Below are positions 52,290 through 60,253 of a stretch of DNA of 64,000 bases, piece after piece; the stretch's first letter is position 1; each line of letters starts with the position of its first letter. The stretch covers positions 1 to 64,000 of the forward strand of contig NZ_JAPDOG010000004.1 of NCBI RefSeq assembly GCF_026013545.1, written 5' to 3'. The position numbers and the translations under genes are program-made. The notes under the pieces are model-generated. The model had not been told where the DNA came from and did no database searches. It saw only the letters and a program-made list of their open reading frames with translations. The DNA comes from Defluviimonas salinarum (GTDB lineage: Bacteria; Pseudomonadota; Alphaproteobacteria; Rhodobacterales; Rhodobacteraceae).

Positions 52290-53003
52290 ATGAGCGAACA
52301 GCACATCCTGCGCGCCTTCGACCGCGATCTGGAGGCCGTCCAAGGACTCGTCATGCGCATGGGCGGCATGGTCGAGACCGCGATCCTCGACGCCGCCGAG
52401 GCGCTCGCCGCACGCGACGAGGACATGGCCGAGAAGGTGCGGGCCGGCGACAAGGCGATCGACGCGCTCGAGGAGAAGATCAACGAGGAGACGGCGCGCC
52501 TGATCGCGCTGCGCGCGCCGGCCGCGTCGGACCTGCGCACCGCGCTCTCGGTGCTGAAGATCGCCTCGAGCCTGGAGCGGGTAGGGGACTTTGCCAAGAA
52601 CATGGCGAAACGCACCACGGTTCTCAGCCAAATGCACGACATTCCCGGCGCCGGCGGCGCGCTCAAGCGGATGTCGAAGGCGGTGGTGCAGATGCTGTCT
52701 GATGCGCTCGATGCCTACAATTCGCGCGACGTGGCGCTGGCCGAGGACGTGCGCGCGCGCGATCGCGAGGTCGACCAGATGTACACCGCGCTGTTCCGAG
52801 AGTTCCTCACCCACATGATGGAGGATCCGCGCAACATCACGCCCTGCATGCACCTGCACTTCATCGCCAAGAATATCGAGCGGATGGGCGACCATGCCAC
52901 GACGATCTCCGAGCAGGTGATCTACCTCGTCACGGGCGCCATGCCGGAGGAAAGCCGGCCGAAGGCGGACAGCGTGACCACGGCCGGCATCGAAGGGAAG
53001 TGA
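52290..53003 (+). CDS. phoU: Phosphate signalling protein PhoU
   Basis: A 237-residue all-helical protein of two PhoU repeats. Family segments include FDRDLEAVQGLVMRMGGMVE, ALEEKINEETARLIALRAP, SLERVGDFAKNMAKRT and the repeated NIERMGDHATTISEQVIYL with the metal-cluster E(R)xxD motifs in both repeats. It links Pst activity to PhoR and keeps the regulon off when phosphate is plentiful. It lies between pstB and phoB with tight spacing. Confidence 0.96.
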   Translation: MSEQHILRAFDRDLEAVQGLVMRMGGMVETAILDAAEALAARDEDMAEKVRAGDKAIDALEEKINEETARLIALRAPAASDLRTALSVLKIASSLERVGDFAKNMAKRTTVLSQMHDIPGAGGALKRMSKAVVQMLSDALDAYNSRDVALAEDVRARDREVDQMYTALFREFLTHMMEDPRNITPCMHLHFIAKNIERMGDHATTISEQVIYLVTGAMPEESRPKADSVTTAGIEGK

Positions 53004-53004
53004 G

Positions 53005-53688
53005 ATGCAGGCGCCGAGCGTATTGGTGGTCGAGGACGAGCCCGCACAGCGCGAGGTTCTGATCTACAATCTCGAGGCCGAGGGCTTCCGCGTCGCCCAG
53101 GCCGACAACGGCGAGGAGGCGCTGCTTCTCGTGGCCGAGGAGGCGCCCGACCTGATCGTGCTCGACTGGATGTTGCCCAACGTCTCGGGGATCGAGGTCT
53201 GCCGGCGGCTGAAGTCGCGGCCCGAGACGCGCGGGGTGCCGATCATCATGCTCTCGGCGCGGTCCGAGGAAGTCGATCTCGTGCGCGGGCTCGAGACCGG
53301 GGCCGACGACTACATGGTCAAGCCCTATTCGGTCGTCGAGCTGATGGCGCGGGTGCGCACCCAACTGCGCCGCACGCGGCCCGCGGTCCTGGGCGAGACG
53401 CTGGAATACGCGGACATCACGCTCGATGCCGAGACCCATCGGGTGCACCGCGACGGCAAGGCGCTGAAACTCGGCCCGACCGAGTTCCGGCTGCTGGCGA
53501 CCTTCATGGAAAAGCCCGGCCGGGTCTGGAGTCGCGACCAGCTACTCGACCGGGTCTGGGGGCGCGAGATCTATGTCGACACCCGCACCGTCGACGTGCA
53601 TGTCGGGCGGCTGCGGAAGGCACTCTGCGCCCAGGGCGGCGAAGATCCGATCCGCACGGTGCGCGGCGCGGGCTACGCGCTCGGCTGA
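53005..53688 (+). CDS. phoB: Phosphate regulon response regulator PhoB
   Basis: A 227-residue regulator. The receiver domain carries VLVVEDEPAQREVL (acidic pair Glu10-Asp11), phospho-acceptor Asp54 in IVLDWMLP, and MVKPYSVVEL with the conserved lysine. The C-terminal winged helix has LKLGPTEFRLLATFMEKPGR and VDVHVGRLRKAL. It binds the Pho box found at 47458-47486. It is the last gene of the phosphate operon, one base after phoU. Confidence 0.97.
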   Translation: MQAPSVLVVEDEPAQREVLIYNLEAEGFRVAQADNGEEALLLVAEEAPDLIVLDWMLPNVSGIEVCRRLKSRPETRGVPIIMLSARSEEVDLVRGLETGADDYMVKPYSVVELMARVRTQLRRTRPAVLGETLEYADITLDAETHRVHRDGKALKLGPTEFRLLATFMEKPGRVWSRDQLLDRVWGREIYVDTRTVDVHVGRLRKALCAQGGEDPIRTVRGAGYALG

Positions 53689-53697
53689 GGCCGGGCC

Positions 53698-54024
53698 TCA
53701 GCGCCCGGCGCCGTCGTCGCCGAAGCGGGAGTCGTCGTCGTATTCATCCTCGCCCTCGGGCAGGTACTTGCCCGAGAGCCGGATCGAATGGTCGTCGTGG
53801 CGGGGATCCATGACCACGTCGGAAGGAAGCTCGCCGGACAGCCAGTCACGGATTTCCTCGCGCGCGTCGGAGGGTTCCTGTCCGGTCAGTTCGGCGACAT
53901 AGGCGATGAAGGCGCGCTGATCGCCGTCGATTTCCTCAAGCTCGGTTTCGTCGGCGTCGGGCCATTTGTCGAGGATCGCGTCAAAGAACGCAGACCAGTT
54001 TTCCTGAACATGATGCCATTTCAT
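53698..54024 (-). CDS. CsbD-like stress protein homologue
   Basis: A 108-residue acidic protein. The N-terminus MKWHHVQENWSAFFDAILDKWP and then ETELEEIDGDQRAFIAYVAE follow the pattern of CsbD/UPF0337 proteins (MNWDxIEGNW...W..L.xxDLxxIxGxR), but the second half is an extra acidic tail (DEYDDDSRFGDD). CsbD proteins are abundant stress proteins without known biochemistry. It is a single gene convergent with phoB, nine bases apart. Confidence 0.78.
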   Translation of the reverse strand: MKWHHVQENWSAFFDAILDKWPDADETELEEIDGDQRAFIAYVAELTGQEPSDAREEIRDWLSGELPSDVVMDPRHDDHSIRLSGKYLPEGEDEYDDDSRFGDDGAGR

Positions 54025-54075
54025 CGCGGATGCTCCGCCGGGAATTGTTGTTTTTTCCAGTCTGCACCCGATCGC

Positions 54076-54723
54076 TCAGTCAGAAAAGAGCTTCGGCAGA
54101 GAAAACGCCGCGAGCGTGGCGCCGGCCAACTGGGCCAGGACGAAGGCGAGGATGTGGGCGGGGTCGATGCCGGCGAAGGTGTCCGTGAGCCCTCGCGCGA
54201 TGGTCACGGCCGGGTTGGCGAAACTCGTCGAGGCAGTGAACCAGTAGGCGCCGGCAATGTAGGTGCCGACCAGCGCCGGCACCTGGGCCGGGGCGTGGCG
54301 CAGCCCGCCGAGGATCGCGAAGAGAAGGCCGAAGGTGGCGATGACCTCGGCCAGCCACTGCGCGCCGCCGGTGCGTGCGGTCGTTGAAACCTGCAGGATT
54401 TCGAGGTCGAACATCGCGTGGGCGAGCCAGACCCCGACGATCCCGCCGGCGACCTGCACGGCGGCATAGGCGGCGGCCTCGGCCGGGGCGATCCGGCGCA
54501 TCAGCGCGAAGGCGAGCGTCACGGCGGGGTTGAAATGCGCCCCCGATACCGGGCCCAGCACGGTGATCAGCACATAGAGCGCGCAGCCGGTCGGGATCGC
54601 GTTGGCAAGGAGCGCGAAGCCGGTATTCCCGCCCGAAAGCGTCTCGGCCATGATCCCCGAGCCGACTACGGCGATGAGCAGGAAGGCGGTGCCGAGCGCC
54701 TCGGCGACAAGTCGTCGGGTCAT
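54076..54723 (-). CDS. aqpS: Aquaglyceroporin-type channel, probably AqpS (arsenite)
   Basis: A 215-residue MIP-family channel with six membrane segments and both NPA boxes intact, HFNPAVT (Asn65-Ala67) and FANPAVT (Asn169-Ala171). The call of arsenite channel rests on context: the gene overlaps arsC by one base (TGATG at 54725-54721), as in the aqpS-arsC arrangement known from Sinorhizobium meliloti, where AqpS lets arsenite leave the cell downhill after arsenate reduction. The start at 54723 opens directly on MTRRLVAEALGTAFLL; upstream frame is inside arsC. Confidence 0.85.
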   Translation of the reverse strand: MTRRLVAEALGTAFLLIAVVGSGIMAETLSGGNTGFALLANAIPTGCALYVLITVLGPVSGAHFNPAVTLAFALMRRIAPAEAAAYAAVQVAGGIVGVWLAHAMFDLEILQVSTTARTGGAQWLAEVIATFGLLFAILGGLRHAPAQVPALVGTYIAGAYWFTASTSFANPAVTIARGLTDTFAGIDPAHILAFVLAQLAGATLAAFSLPKLFSD

Positions 54724-55196
54724 CAGAGCGTTCCGATCCGGGCAAGCTCGGCCGAGAGCGCGGCGCGGTCCATGCTTTCGAACGGCAAAGCGAGAAGGAG
54801 ATGGGCCCGCGCCGAGAGGATGTCCCAGGCCTCGGCGAAGGCGGCGGGCTGGTCGGGTTCGGCCGCGGCGGCCGGATCCTCGACGCCCCAATGGGCGCGG
54901 AGCGGCGCGCCCGGCCACATCGGGCAGGTCTCGCCTGCGGCCGAGCCGCAGACCGTCACCACCATGTCCATCGCGGGAGCCTCGGGGCCGGCAAATTCGT
55001 CCCAGCTCTTCGAGCGCAGGCCGGAGATGTCGATGCCCTTGCTGTCAAGGAGCCGCAGGGATTGCGGATGGACCCGGCCCGCGGGGCGCGATCCGGCGGA
55101 GAAGGCGCGGGCGCGGCCCGCGCCGTCACGGTTCAGGATCGCTTCGAGCAGGATCGAGCGCGCGGAGTTGCCGGTACAGAGGACGAGTATGTTCAT
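54723..55196 (-). CDS. arsC: Arsenate reductase ArsC, low-molecular-weight phosphatase type
   Basis: A 157-residue enzyme of the LMW-PTP fold. The N-terminal loop is LVLCTGNSARSILLEA, where Cys7-x5-Arg is the catalytic anion-binding loop with the Asn typical of arsenate reductases. Two more cysteines (VTVCGSAAGETCP, about residues 83 and 90) are placed for the disulfide relay. It reduces arsenate, a phosphate analogue, to arsenite; the neighbouring channel provides the exit. Its position next to the Pst/Pho operon makes sense because arsenate enters through phosphate importers. Confidence 0.92.
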   Translation of the reverse strand: MNILVLCTGNSARSILLEAILNRDGAGRARAFSAGSRPAGRVHPQSLRLLDSKGIDISGLRSKSWDEFAGPEAPAMDMVVTVCGSAAGETCPMWPGAPLRAHWGVEDPAAAAEPDQPAAFAEAWDILSARAHLLLALPFESMDRAALSAELARIGTL

Positions 55197-55245
55197 GCCC
55201 GCCCTCTAGCGTGCGAGTGTAACGGTTCTGCGAAGTGGAGCGGTT

Positions 55246-55359
55246 TCAGAACCAGCTCTGCACGGTGCGGGCGCCGCCCGAGACATCTTCGCCGACACCG
55301 GCCACGGTGTTGCAGGCCGCCAGCGCCAGAAGGACGGTGAGCAGGGCAATCTTCTTCAT
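55246..55359 (-). CDS. Entericidin-like small lipoprotein
   Basis: A 37-residue peptide on the minus strand: MKKIALLTVLLALAACNT is a lipoprotein signal with the lipobox LAAC, and the mature part VAGVGEDVSGGARTVQSWF matches the EcnA/EcnB entericidin pattern (NTxxGxGxDxxxxG). GAGGA upstream at 55368-55372 (reading on the minus strand) supports the start. Entericidins are small cell-envelope lipoproteins of uncertain role in programmed lysis. The frame was read directly from the sequence; it begins four bases after the stop of the upstream binding-protein gene. Confidence 0.85.
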   Translation of the reverse strand: MKKIALLTVLLALAACNTVAGVGEDVSGGARTVQSWF

Positions 55360-55363
55360 CGGG

Positions 55364-57190
55364 TCATTCCTCATACCACCAGGTTTCGGGCTGGAAGCCC
55401 GGCCAGTCGCCGTATAGCGGAATTCGCTCGGGGTAGTGAAGATGCGCCGAATGGGCGATGCGCGAGACCTTGGAGAACCAGACCGGGATCACGTAGCGCC
55501 CCGCCGTCAGAACCCGGTCGAGCGCCCGGGTCGCAGAGATGAAATCCTCCTGGCTGCGGCTTTCAACCATCGCCTTGATCATCGCCTCGGCCGCCGGCGC
55601 GTTCATGCCCATCCAGTTACGGCTGCCGGGTTCGGTGACCCCCTTAGCGCCCCAGTAAAGGTATTGCTCGTTGCCGGGGCTGAGCGACAGGGCGCGCGTG
55701 TACCAGGCCATGCCGAACTCGTAGTTGTTCGTACGCTCCTTGTACTGGGCGCTGTCGACCACGGTCACGCGCGGGAAGATGCCAAGGTTCTTAAGCGCCT
55801 CGACATAGATGTCGACGACGGTCTGGGTCTCGGTCGCACCGGCGGCGAGAAGGATCTCGAACTCGAAGGGTGCGCCTTCGGCGTTCTTCAGAACGCCGTC
55901 CTCTACGGTCCAGCCGGCCTCCTCCAGAAGCGCCACGGCCTTCCTGTGCGACTTGCGGTCGAGCGCGCGGTCGGCGCTTCCCTCGGGCAGCGCGTAGCCC
56001 TCGATCGTGCCGGGCGGCAGTTCGGTGGCGAAGGGGGCGAGCAGTTCGGCCACCTTGCCCTCGGCCGGGCCGGCGCCCATGCCGAGCACCGAGTTCGAGT
56101 AGTACGAGCTGATGCGCGGTTCGGTGCCGCCATTCATGGTCTGGTTGATGAACTCGAAATTGAAGGCGAGGATCATCGCCTCGCGCACCCGCCAGTCGGC
56201 AAAGACCGGCAGGCGGGTGTTCATGACAAGGCCGGTGATGCCCGAGGGCCGCTGGTTCGGAATTTCCGACTTCACCACCTCGCCGGATGTCACGGCCGCG
56301 AAGTCGTATTGGCTCGCCCATTTGGCCGCGTTGTATTCGCGCTGGCTCGTGGTCTCGCCGGCGGTGAAGGCCTGAAGCACAATGTCCCCGTCGCCGAAAT
56401 AGTCGTAGCGGATCTCGTCGAAATTGTTCTGGCCTTTGTTGAAGGCGAGATCCTTGCCCCAGTAGTCGGGGTTGCGCTTGAAGCTGATGAAGCGGCCGGG
56501 CTCGAAGGCGTCGACAACATAGGGGCCTGAGCCCACCGGCACGTCGAGCGAACTGGCGGTGAAGTCCTTGCCCTCCCACTGCGCCTTCTTCAGGATCGGC
56601 CGCATCCCCATCAGAAGGGCAAGCTCGCGGTCGGCGGTATCGAAGGTGAAGCGGACTGAATGCTCGCCGGTCTGTTCCATCTTCGCAACCTTGGACCAGG
56701 CGGTCTGGTAGCGCGGGTGGCCGGTCGTGCCGAGCGTCTCGTAGCTCCACATCACGTCCTCGATCGTGACCGGGCTGCCGTCGGAGAACCGCGCCTCGGG
56801 GCGCAGCGTGAACTCGACCCAGGTCCGGTCCTCGTCGGTCTCGACCGATTCGGCCAGGAGGCCGTAGAGCGTGAAGGGCTCGTCGATTGAACGGCCCATA
56901 AGCGTCTCGACCGTGTGGAGCCCGAGACCCCAGGGAGCCGTGCCCTTGAGGATGAATGGGTTGAGTGAATCGAAACCGCCCGGTTCGCCGAAGAGGATAC
57001 TTCCCCCTTTCGGAGCCTCCGGGTTCACATAAGGAAGCGACACAAAATCAGGTGGCAGGGCAGGACGGCCATACATAGCTATGCCGTGCTGCGGCTCTGC
57101 TGCGGCGATCGGCGCGGCGATCGGCGAAGCGGCCATAAGCGCGGTGAGGCACGCAGCCTGTCCAAGCCGGGTGAAGAAATACGTTCTCAT
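55364..57190 (-). CDS. Periplasmic oligopeptide-type ABC substrate-binding protein (SBP_bac_5, YejA-like)
   Basis: A 608-residue exported binding protein. A signal peptide runs to about residue 30 (ending PIAAA). The family-5 body shows FGEPGGFDSLNPFILKG, LAESVETDEDRTWVEFTLRPEARFSDG (cited in part), GSGPYVVDAFEPGRFISFKRNP and WYTRALSLSPGNEQYLYWG. The long form and YGRPALPP near the N-terminus fit the YejA-type group, which serves peptide importers. No permease genes follow in this window, so it is either an orphan or the first gene of a split system. Confidence 0.9.
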   Translation of the reverse strand: MRTYFFTRLGQAACLTALMAASPIAAPIAAAEPQHGIAMYGRPALPPDFVSLPYVNPEAPKGGSILFGEPGGFDSLNPFILKGTAPWGLGLHTVETLMGRSIDEPFTLYGLLAESVETDEDRTWVEFTLRPEARFSDGSPVTIEDVMWSYETLGTTGHPRYQTAWSKVAKMEQTGEHSVRFTFDTADRELALLMGMRPILKKAQWEGKDFTASSLDVPVGSGPYVVDAFEPGRFISFKRNPDYWGKDLAFNKGQNNFDEIRYDYFGDGDIVLQAFTAGETTSQREYNAAKWASQYDFAAVTSGEVVKSEIPNQRPSGITGLVMNTRLPVFADWRVREAMILAFNFEFINQTMNGGTEPRISSYYSNSVLGMGAGPAEGKVAELLAPFATELPPGTIEGYALPEGSADRALDRKSHRKAVALLEEAGWTVEDGVLKNAEGAPFEFEILLAAGATETQTVVDIYVEALKNLGIFPRVTVVDSAQYKERTNNYEFGMAWYTRALSLSPGNEQYLYWGAKGVTEPGSRNWMGMNAPAAEAMIKAMVESRSQEDFISATRALDRVLTAGRYVIPVWFSKVSRIAHSAHLHYPERIPLYGDWPGFQPETWWYEE

Positions 57191-57268
57191 TTGGTCGACA
57201 ATCCCAACTGCTCTTGTTCGTTAGGCGCAGACGCTAGCCGTGCTTTCCTGCCTTTTCAAACTTTTAGC

Positions 57269-57297
57269 TTGGCCGTGGGCGAAGGACCGCGTATAAA
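57269..57297 (+). promoter_or_regulatory. Sigma-70-type promoter of the candidate small RNA
   Basis: A -35-like TTGGCC (57269-57274) and a -10-like TATAAA (57292-57297) are separated by exactly 17 bases. Transcription would start near 57303-57305, just before the hairpin and terminator of the candidate RNA. Confidence 0.6.
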
Positions 57298-57303
57298 GAA
57301 TGC

Positions 57304-57379
57304 ACTGCTCGATAGGTTTCTTGCCTGTATGAAACCTGCCTCAACAACTTAACGCCCGCCTTGCGCGGGCGTTTTTTTG
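57304..57379 (+). ncRNA. Candidate small RNA of about 75 nt
   Basis: Between the divergent binding-protein gene and bdhA there is a compact transcript-like unit. It has a promoter at 57269-57297, a stem-loop AGGTTTC-TTGCCTGTAT-GAAACCT (57314-57337), a short single-stranded CAACAAC-type segment, and a strong intrinsic terminator AACGCCCGC...GCGGGCGTTTTTTT ending at 57378. There is no ribosome-binding site or open frame. The terminator is not needed by either neighbouring gene, because both read away from or start after it. The family is not recognised. Confidence 0.6.
57351..57378 (+). terminator. Intrinsic terminator of the candidate small RNA
   Basis: AACGCCCGC (57351-57359) pairs with GCGGGCGTT (57365-57373) around a five-base loop and runs into seven T residues. 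It is one of the strongest terminators in the window. Confidence 0.85.
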
Positions 57380-57531
57380 TTGGCTTTGCGGCTACCCCGT
57401 CAACGGCATGAACGCGGTCGTCCGTTCAAGAGAATCGGTTTCACCGGCGGGCCGGAAAAACAGCCCTGCCCCCTGTTCTTTGCGCGCGCAGCATGTAGTC
57501 TTGCTGCACCGCAATGAAAACGAGGCGCATC

Positions 57532-58305
57532 ATGAACCTTTCGGGAAAGACCGCGATCATCACCGGATCGAATTCCGGCATCGGGCTTGGCGTCGCGCGC
57601 GAACTGGCGCGGGCCGGTGCCGATGTGGTGCTGAATTCCTTCACCGACCGCGATGAGGACCATGCGCTGGCCGCCGAGCTTGGCAAGGAGTTCGGGGTCC
57701 GGGGACGCTACATCAAGGCCGACATGTCGAAAGGCGACGAGTGCCGGGCGCTGGTCGAACAGGCCGGCGATTGTGACATCCTCGTCAACAATGCCGGGAT
57801 CCAGCATGTCGCGCCGGTCGACGAGTTCCCGACGGAGAAGTGGGACGCGATCCTCGCGATCAACCTCAGCTCGGCCTTCCACACGACCGCGGCGGCGCTG
57901 CCGGGGATGCGGGCGAAGGGCTGGGGCAGGGTGGTCAACATCGCCTCGGCGCATGGGCTGACCGCCTCGCCGTTCAAGTCGGCCTACATCGCCGCGAAGC
58001 ACGGCGTGGTCGGCCTGTCGAAGACCGTGGCGCTCGAGACCGCGGGGCAGGGGATCACCTGCAACGCGATCTGCCCCGGCTACGTTCTGACGCCGCTCAT
58101 CGAGTCGCAGATCCCCGGCCAGATGAAGGTCCACAACATGGACCGCGAGACGGTGATCCGGGAGGTCATGCTGCTGCGCCAGCCCTCGCGCCAGTTCGCG
58201 ACCGTCGAGGAGATCGGCGGCACCACGGTGTTCCTGTGTTCGGACGCCGCCGCACAGATCACCGGCACGACGATCTCGGTGGACGGCGGCTGGACCGCGC
58301 TCTGA
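57532..58305 (+). CDS. bdhA: D-3-hydroxybutyrate dehydrogenase
   Basis: A 257-residue short-chain dehydrogenase. The cofactor loop is TGSNSGIG at 11-18, NNAG lies in LVNNAGIQHVAPVDEFP, and the catalytic set is Ser139 in NIASAHG with Tyr152-x3-Lys156. The HGLTASPFKSAYIAAKHG segment and IESQIPGQMKVHNMDRE loop are specific for 3-hydroxybutyrate dehydrogenase, which interconverts 3-hydroxybutyrate and acetoacetate in polyhydroxybutyrate use. The start at 57532 follows GAGG; six upstream codons from another ATG are unlikely. Confidence 0.94.
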   Translation: MNLSGKTAIITGSNSGIGLGVARELARAGADVVLNSFTDRDEDHALAAELGKEFGVRGRYIKADMSKGDECRALVEQAGDCDILVNNAGIQHVAPVDEFPTEKWDAILAINLSSAFHTTAAALPGMRAKGWGRVVNIASAHGLTASPFKSAYIAAKHGVVGLSKTVALETAGQGITCNAICPGYVLTPLIESQIPGQMKVHNMDRETVIREVMLLRQPSRQFATVEEIGGTTVFLCSDAAAQITGTTISVDGGWTAL

Positions 58306-58378
58306 TCGATAACCGACCCGGGGCGCGCGGCTGCGGGTACTGAAGCGCGTTGTGCATACGGAACGGAGAGGGCGGGCG

Positions 58379-59416
58379 ATGACGATCCGGCGGATCAATC
58401 TCGCGCTGCAGGGCGGCGGCGCGCATGGCGCCTTCACCTGGGGCGTGCTCGACAGGCTCCTGGAAGAGGAGATGATCGAGATCGCCGGGATCTCGGGAAC
58501 CTCGGCAGGCGCATTGAACGGCGCGGCGCTGAAGGCGGGGTTGGCGATGGGTGGTCGCGAGGGCGCCCGCGCCAATCTCGACTGGCTCTGGTCCCAGGTC
58601 GGCGCCGTCGGCGACATGCGGTTGTCGGGATGGTTCCGCGCCTTCCTCCCGGTCTCGACCCTATGGGAGGACATGACCGAGCGCTTCACGCCGTTCTCGC
58701 CGGCCGAGACCTTCACGCGCCTGTTCAGCCCCTATGATTACGGCCCGTTCTACGTCAACCCGCTGGCGCGGGTGGTCGAGCGGTTCCGCTACGATCTGGT
58801 CTGCGCGGCCACCGGGCCGGCGCTCTTCGTCGCCGCGACCAATGTCCGGACCGGCAAGATCGCGGTCTTTTCGGGCGAGGCGATCTCGACCGAGGCGATC
58901 CTCGCATCGGCGGCCCTGCCGACGCTGTTCCAAGCGGTCGAGGTGGCCGATCCCGAGACCGGCGCCGTCGAGGCCTACTGGGACGGCGGCTACACCGGCA
59001 ATCCGGCGCTGTTTCCGCTCTTCGACCCCGGACTTCCCGACGACATCGTGGTCGTGAGCATCAACCCGCTGCGGCGCGAGGCGGTCCCGCGGTCCTCGCA
59101 GGACATTCTCGACCGCATCAACGAGATCAGCTTCAATTCCTCGCTTCTCAGGGAGTTCCGGGCGATCAATTTCGTGAAGGAACTGATCGCGGCGGGAAAG
59201 GTCGAACCGGGCGCGATGAAGGACGTGCTGGTGCACGTGATCGCCGACGACACTCTTATGAACCGCCTGAACGCGCGTTCCAAGCTCGCCCCCTCGCCGG
59301 CGCTGTTTTGGGAGCTGAAGGCGGCCGGGCGCGCGGCGGCGGCGGCATTTCTCGAGCGCGACGGCGCACGCCTCAACCGCGAGAGCAGCGTCGACCTCGC
59401 GGGCTTCATCGCCTGA
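58379..59416 (+). CDS. Patatin-like phospholipase
   Basis: A 345-residue acyl hydrolase. The oxyanion-hole glycines are in LALQGGGAHGAFTWGVLD, the nucleophile is Ser42 in GTSAG, and the dyad aspartate is Asp202 in WDGGYTGNP. GGAGAGG at 58365-58371 sets the ATG. It follows bdhA by 73 bases on the same strand; patatins beside bdhA are frequent in polyhydroxybutyrate-using alphaproteobacteria, so a link to granule turnover is possible, but the substrate is not shown. Confidence 0.92.
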   Translation: MTIRRINLALQGGGAHGAFTWGVLDRLLEEEMIEIAGISGTSAGALNGAALKAGLAMGGREGARANLDWLWSQVGAVGDMRLSGWFRAFLPVSTLWEDMTERFTPFSPAETFTRLFSPYDYGPFYVNPLARVVERFRYDLVCAATGPALFVAATNVRTGKIAVFSGEAISTEAILASAALPTLFQAVEVADPETGAVEAYWDGGYTGNPALFPLFDPGLPDDIVVVSINPLRREAVPRSSQDILDRINEISFNSSLLREFRAINFVKELIAAGKVEPGAMKDVLVHVIADDTLMNRLNARSKLAPSPALFWELKAAGRAAAAAFLERDGARLNRESSVDLAGFIA

Positions 59417-59455
59417 GCGCGACCGCGCGTCCGGACCATCTCTCCACGGCACCGT

Positions 59456-60187
59456 TCACTGGGCGGCGATCTGGGGCTTTTCCTTGTCCTTGTCCTTGCC
59501 GTTGGGATAGACGAGCCCGGCCGAGATCACCAGCTTCGCGGCATCCTCGACCGACATGTCGAGGAAGGATACGTCGCGTTTCGGCACGTAGAGCAGGAAG
59601 CCAGAGGTCGGGTTCGGCGTCGTCGGCAGGAACACCGTCATCACCTCGTCGTCGGGCAGCCGCGCGAGGATCTCGCCCTTGGCAGCGGTCGAGACGAAGC
59701 CGATCGCCCAGATGCCGGGACGCGGGTATTCGATCAGGCAGGCCTTGTCGAACTTCGACTCGGTCTGCGAAAAGACCGTCTCGGCGACCTGCTTGACGCC
59801 GCTGTAGACCGAGCGCACGACCGGCATCCGATCGACGAGGCCCTCGCCCCAGCCGATCAGCGAGCGGCCGATCAGCCCCTTGGCGATCCAGCCGACGAAG
59901 ACCGTGAAGAGCAGGAAGACGACGACGCCGACGCCGCGGACGTTGATCGCGGTATCCTCGCCGAGGATGTCCTTGATGAAGCGGTCGGGCTGGTACTGGT
60001 CGGGCACGAAGGGCAGCACCCAGCTGTCGATCCAGCCGGTCACCGTCCAGATCAGCCACAGCGTCAGCCCCACGGGCGCAACGACCACGAGGCCCGTCAG
60101 GAAATTGGCACGGAGCCGAGCGAGAATGCCCCGCCTCCGCGGCGGATGGATGATGCCGTGTTCGTGGCCGTCGTGATCTGGCTTCAT
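59456..60187 (-). CDS. DUF502 family membrane protein
   Basis: A 243-residue protein with two membrane helices (TGLVVVAPVGLTLWLIWTV around 30-50 and VGVVVFLLFTVFVGWIAKG around 85-105). The typical DUF502 body follows: VRSVYSGVKQVAETVF, LIEYPRPGIWAIGFVS and VFLPTTPNPTSGFLLYVPK. A histidine-rich N-terminus and a lysine-rich C-terminus flank it. Plant relatives (LCV-like proteins) are in the secretory pathway; the bacterial function is unknown. Confidence 0.92.
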   Translation of the reverse strand: MKPDHDGHEHGIIHPPRRRGILARLRANFLTGLVVVAPVGLTLWLIWTVTGWIDSWVLPFVPDQYQPDRFIKDILGEDTAINVRGVGVVVFLLFTVFVGWIAKGLIGRSLIGWGEGLVDRMPVVRSVYSGVKQVAETVFSQTESKFDKACLIEYPRPGIWAIGFVSTAAKGEILARLPDDEVMTVFLPTTPNPTSGFLLYVPKRDVSFLDMSVEDAAKLVISAGLVYPNGKDKDKEKPQIAAQ

Positions 60188-60253
60188 CGTCAGCGCTTCC
60201 CGTTCCCGAAGGGAATGTAGGTGGTCCGCAGGCGCCCCACAATGGGGAGAAAG

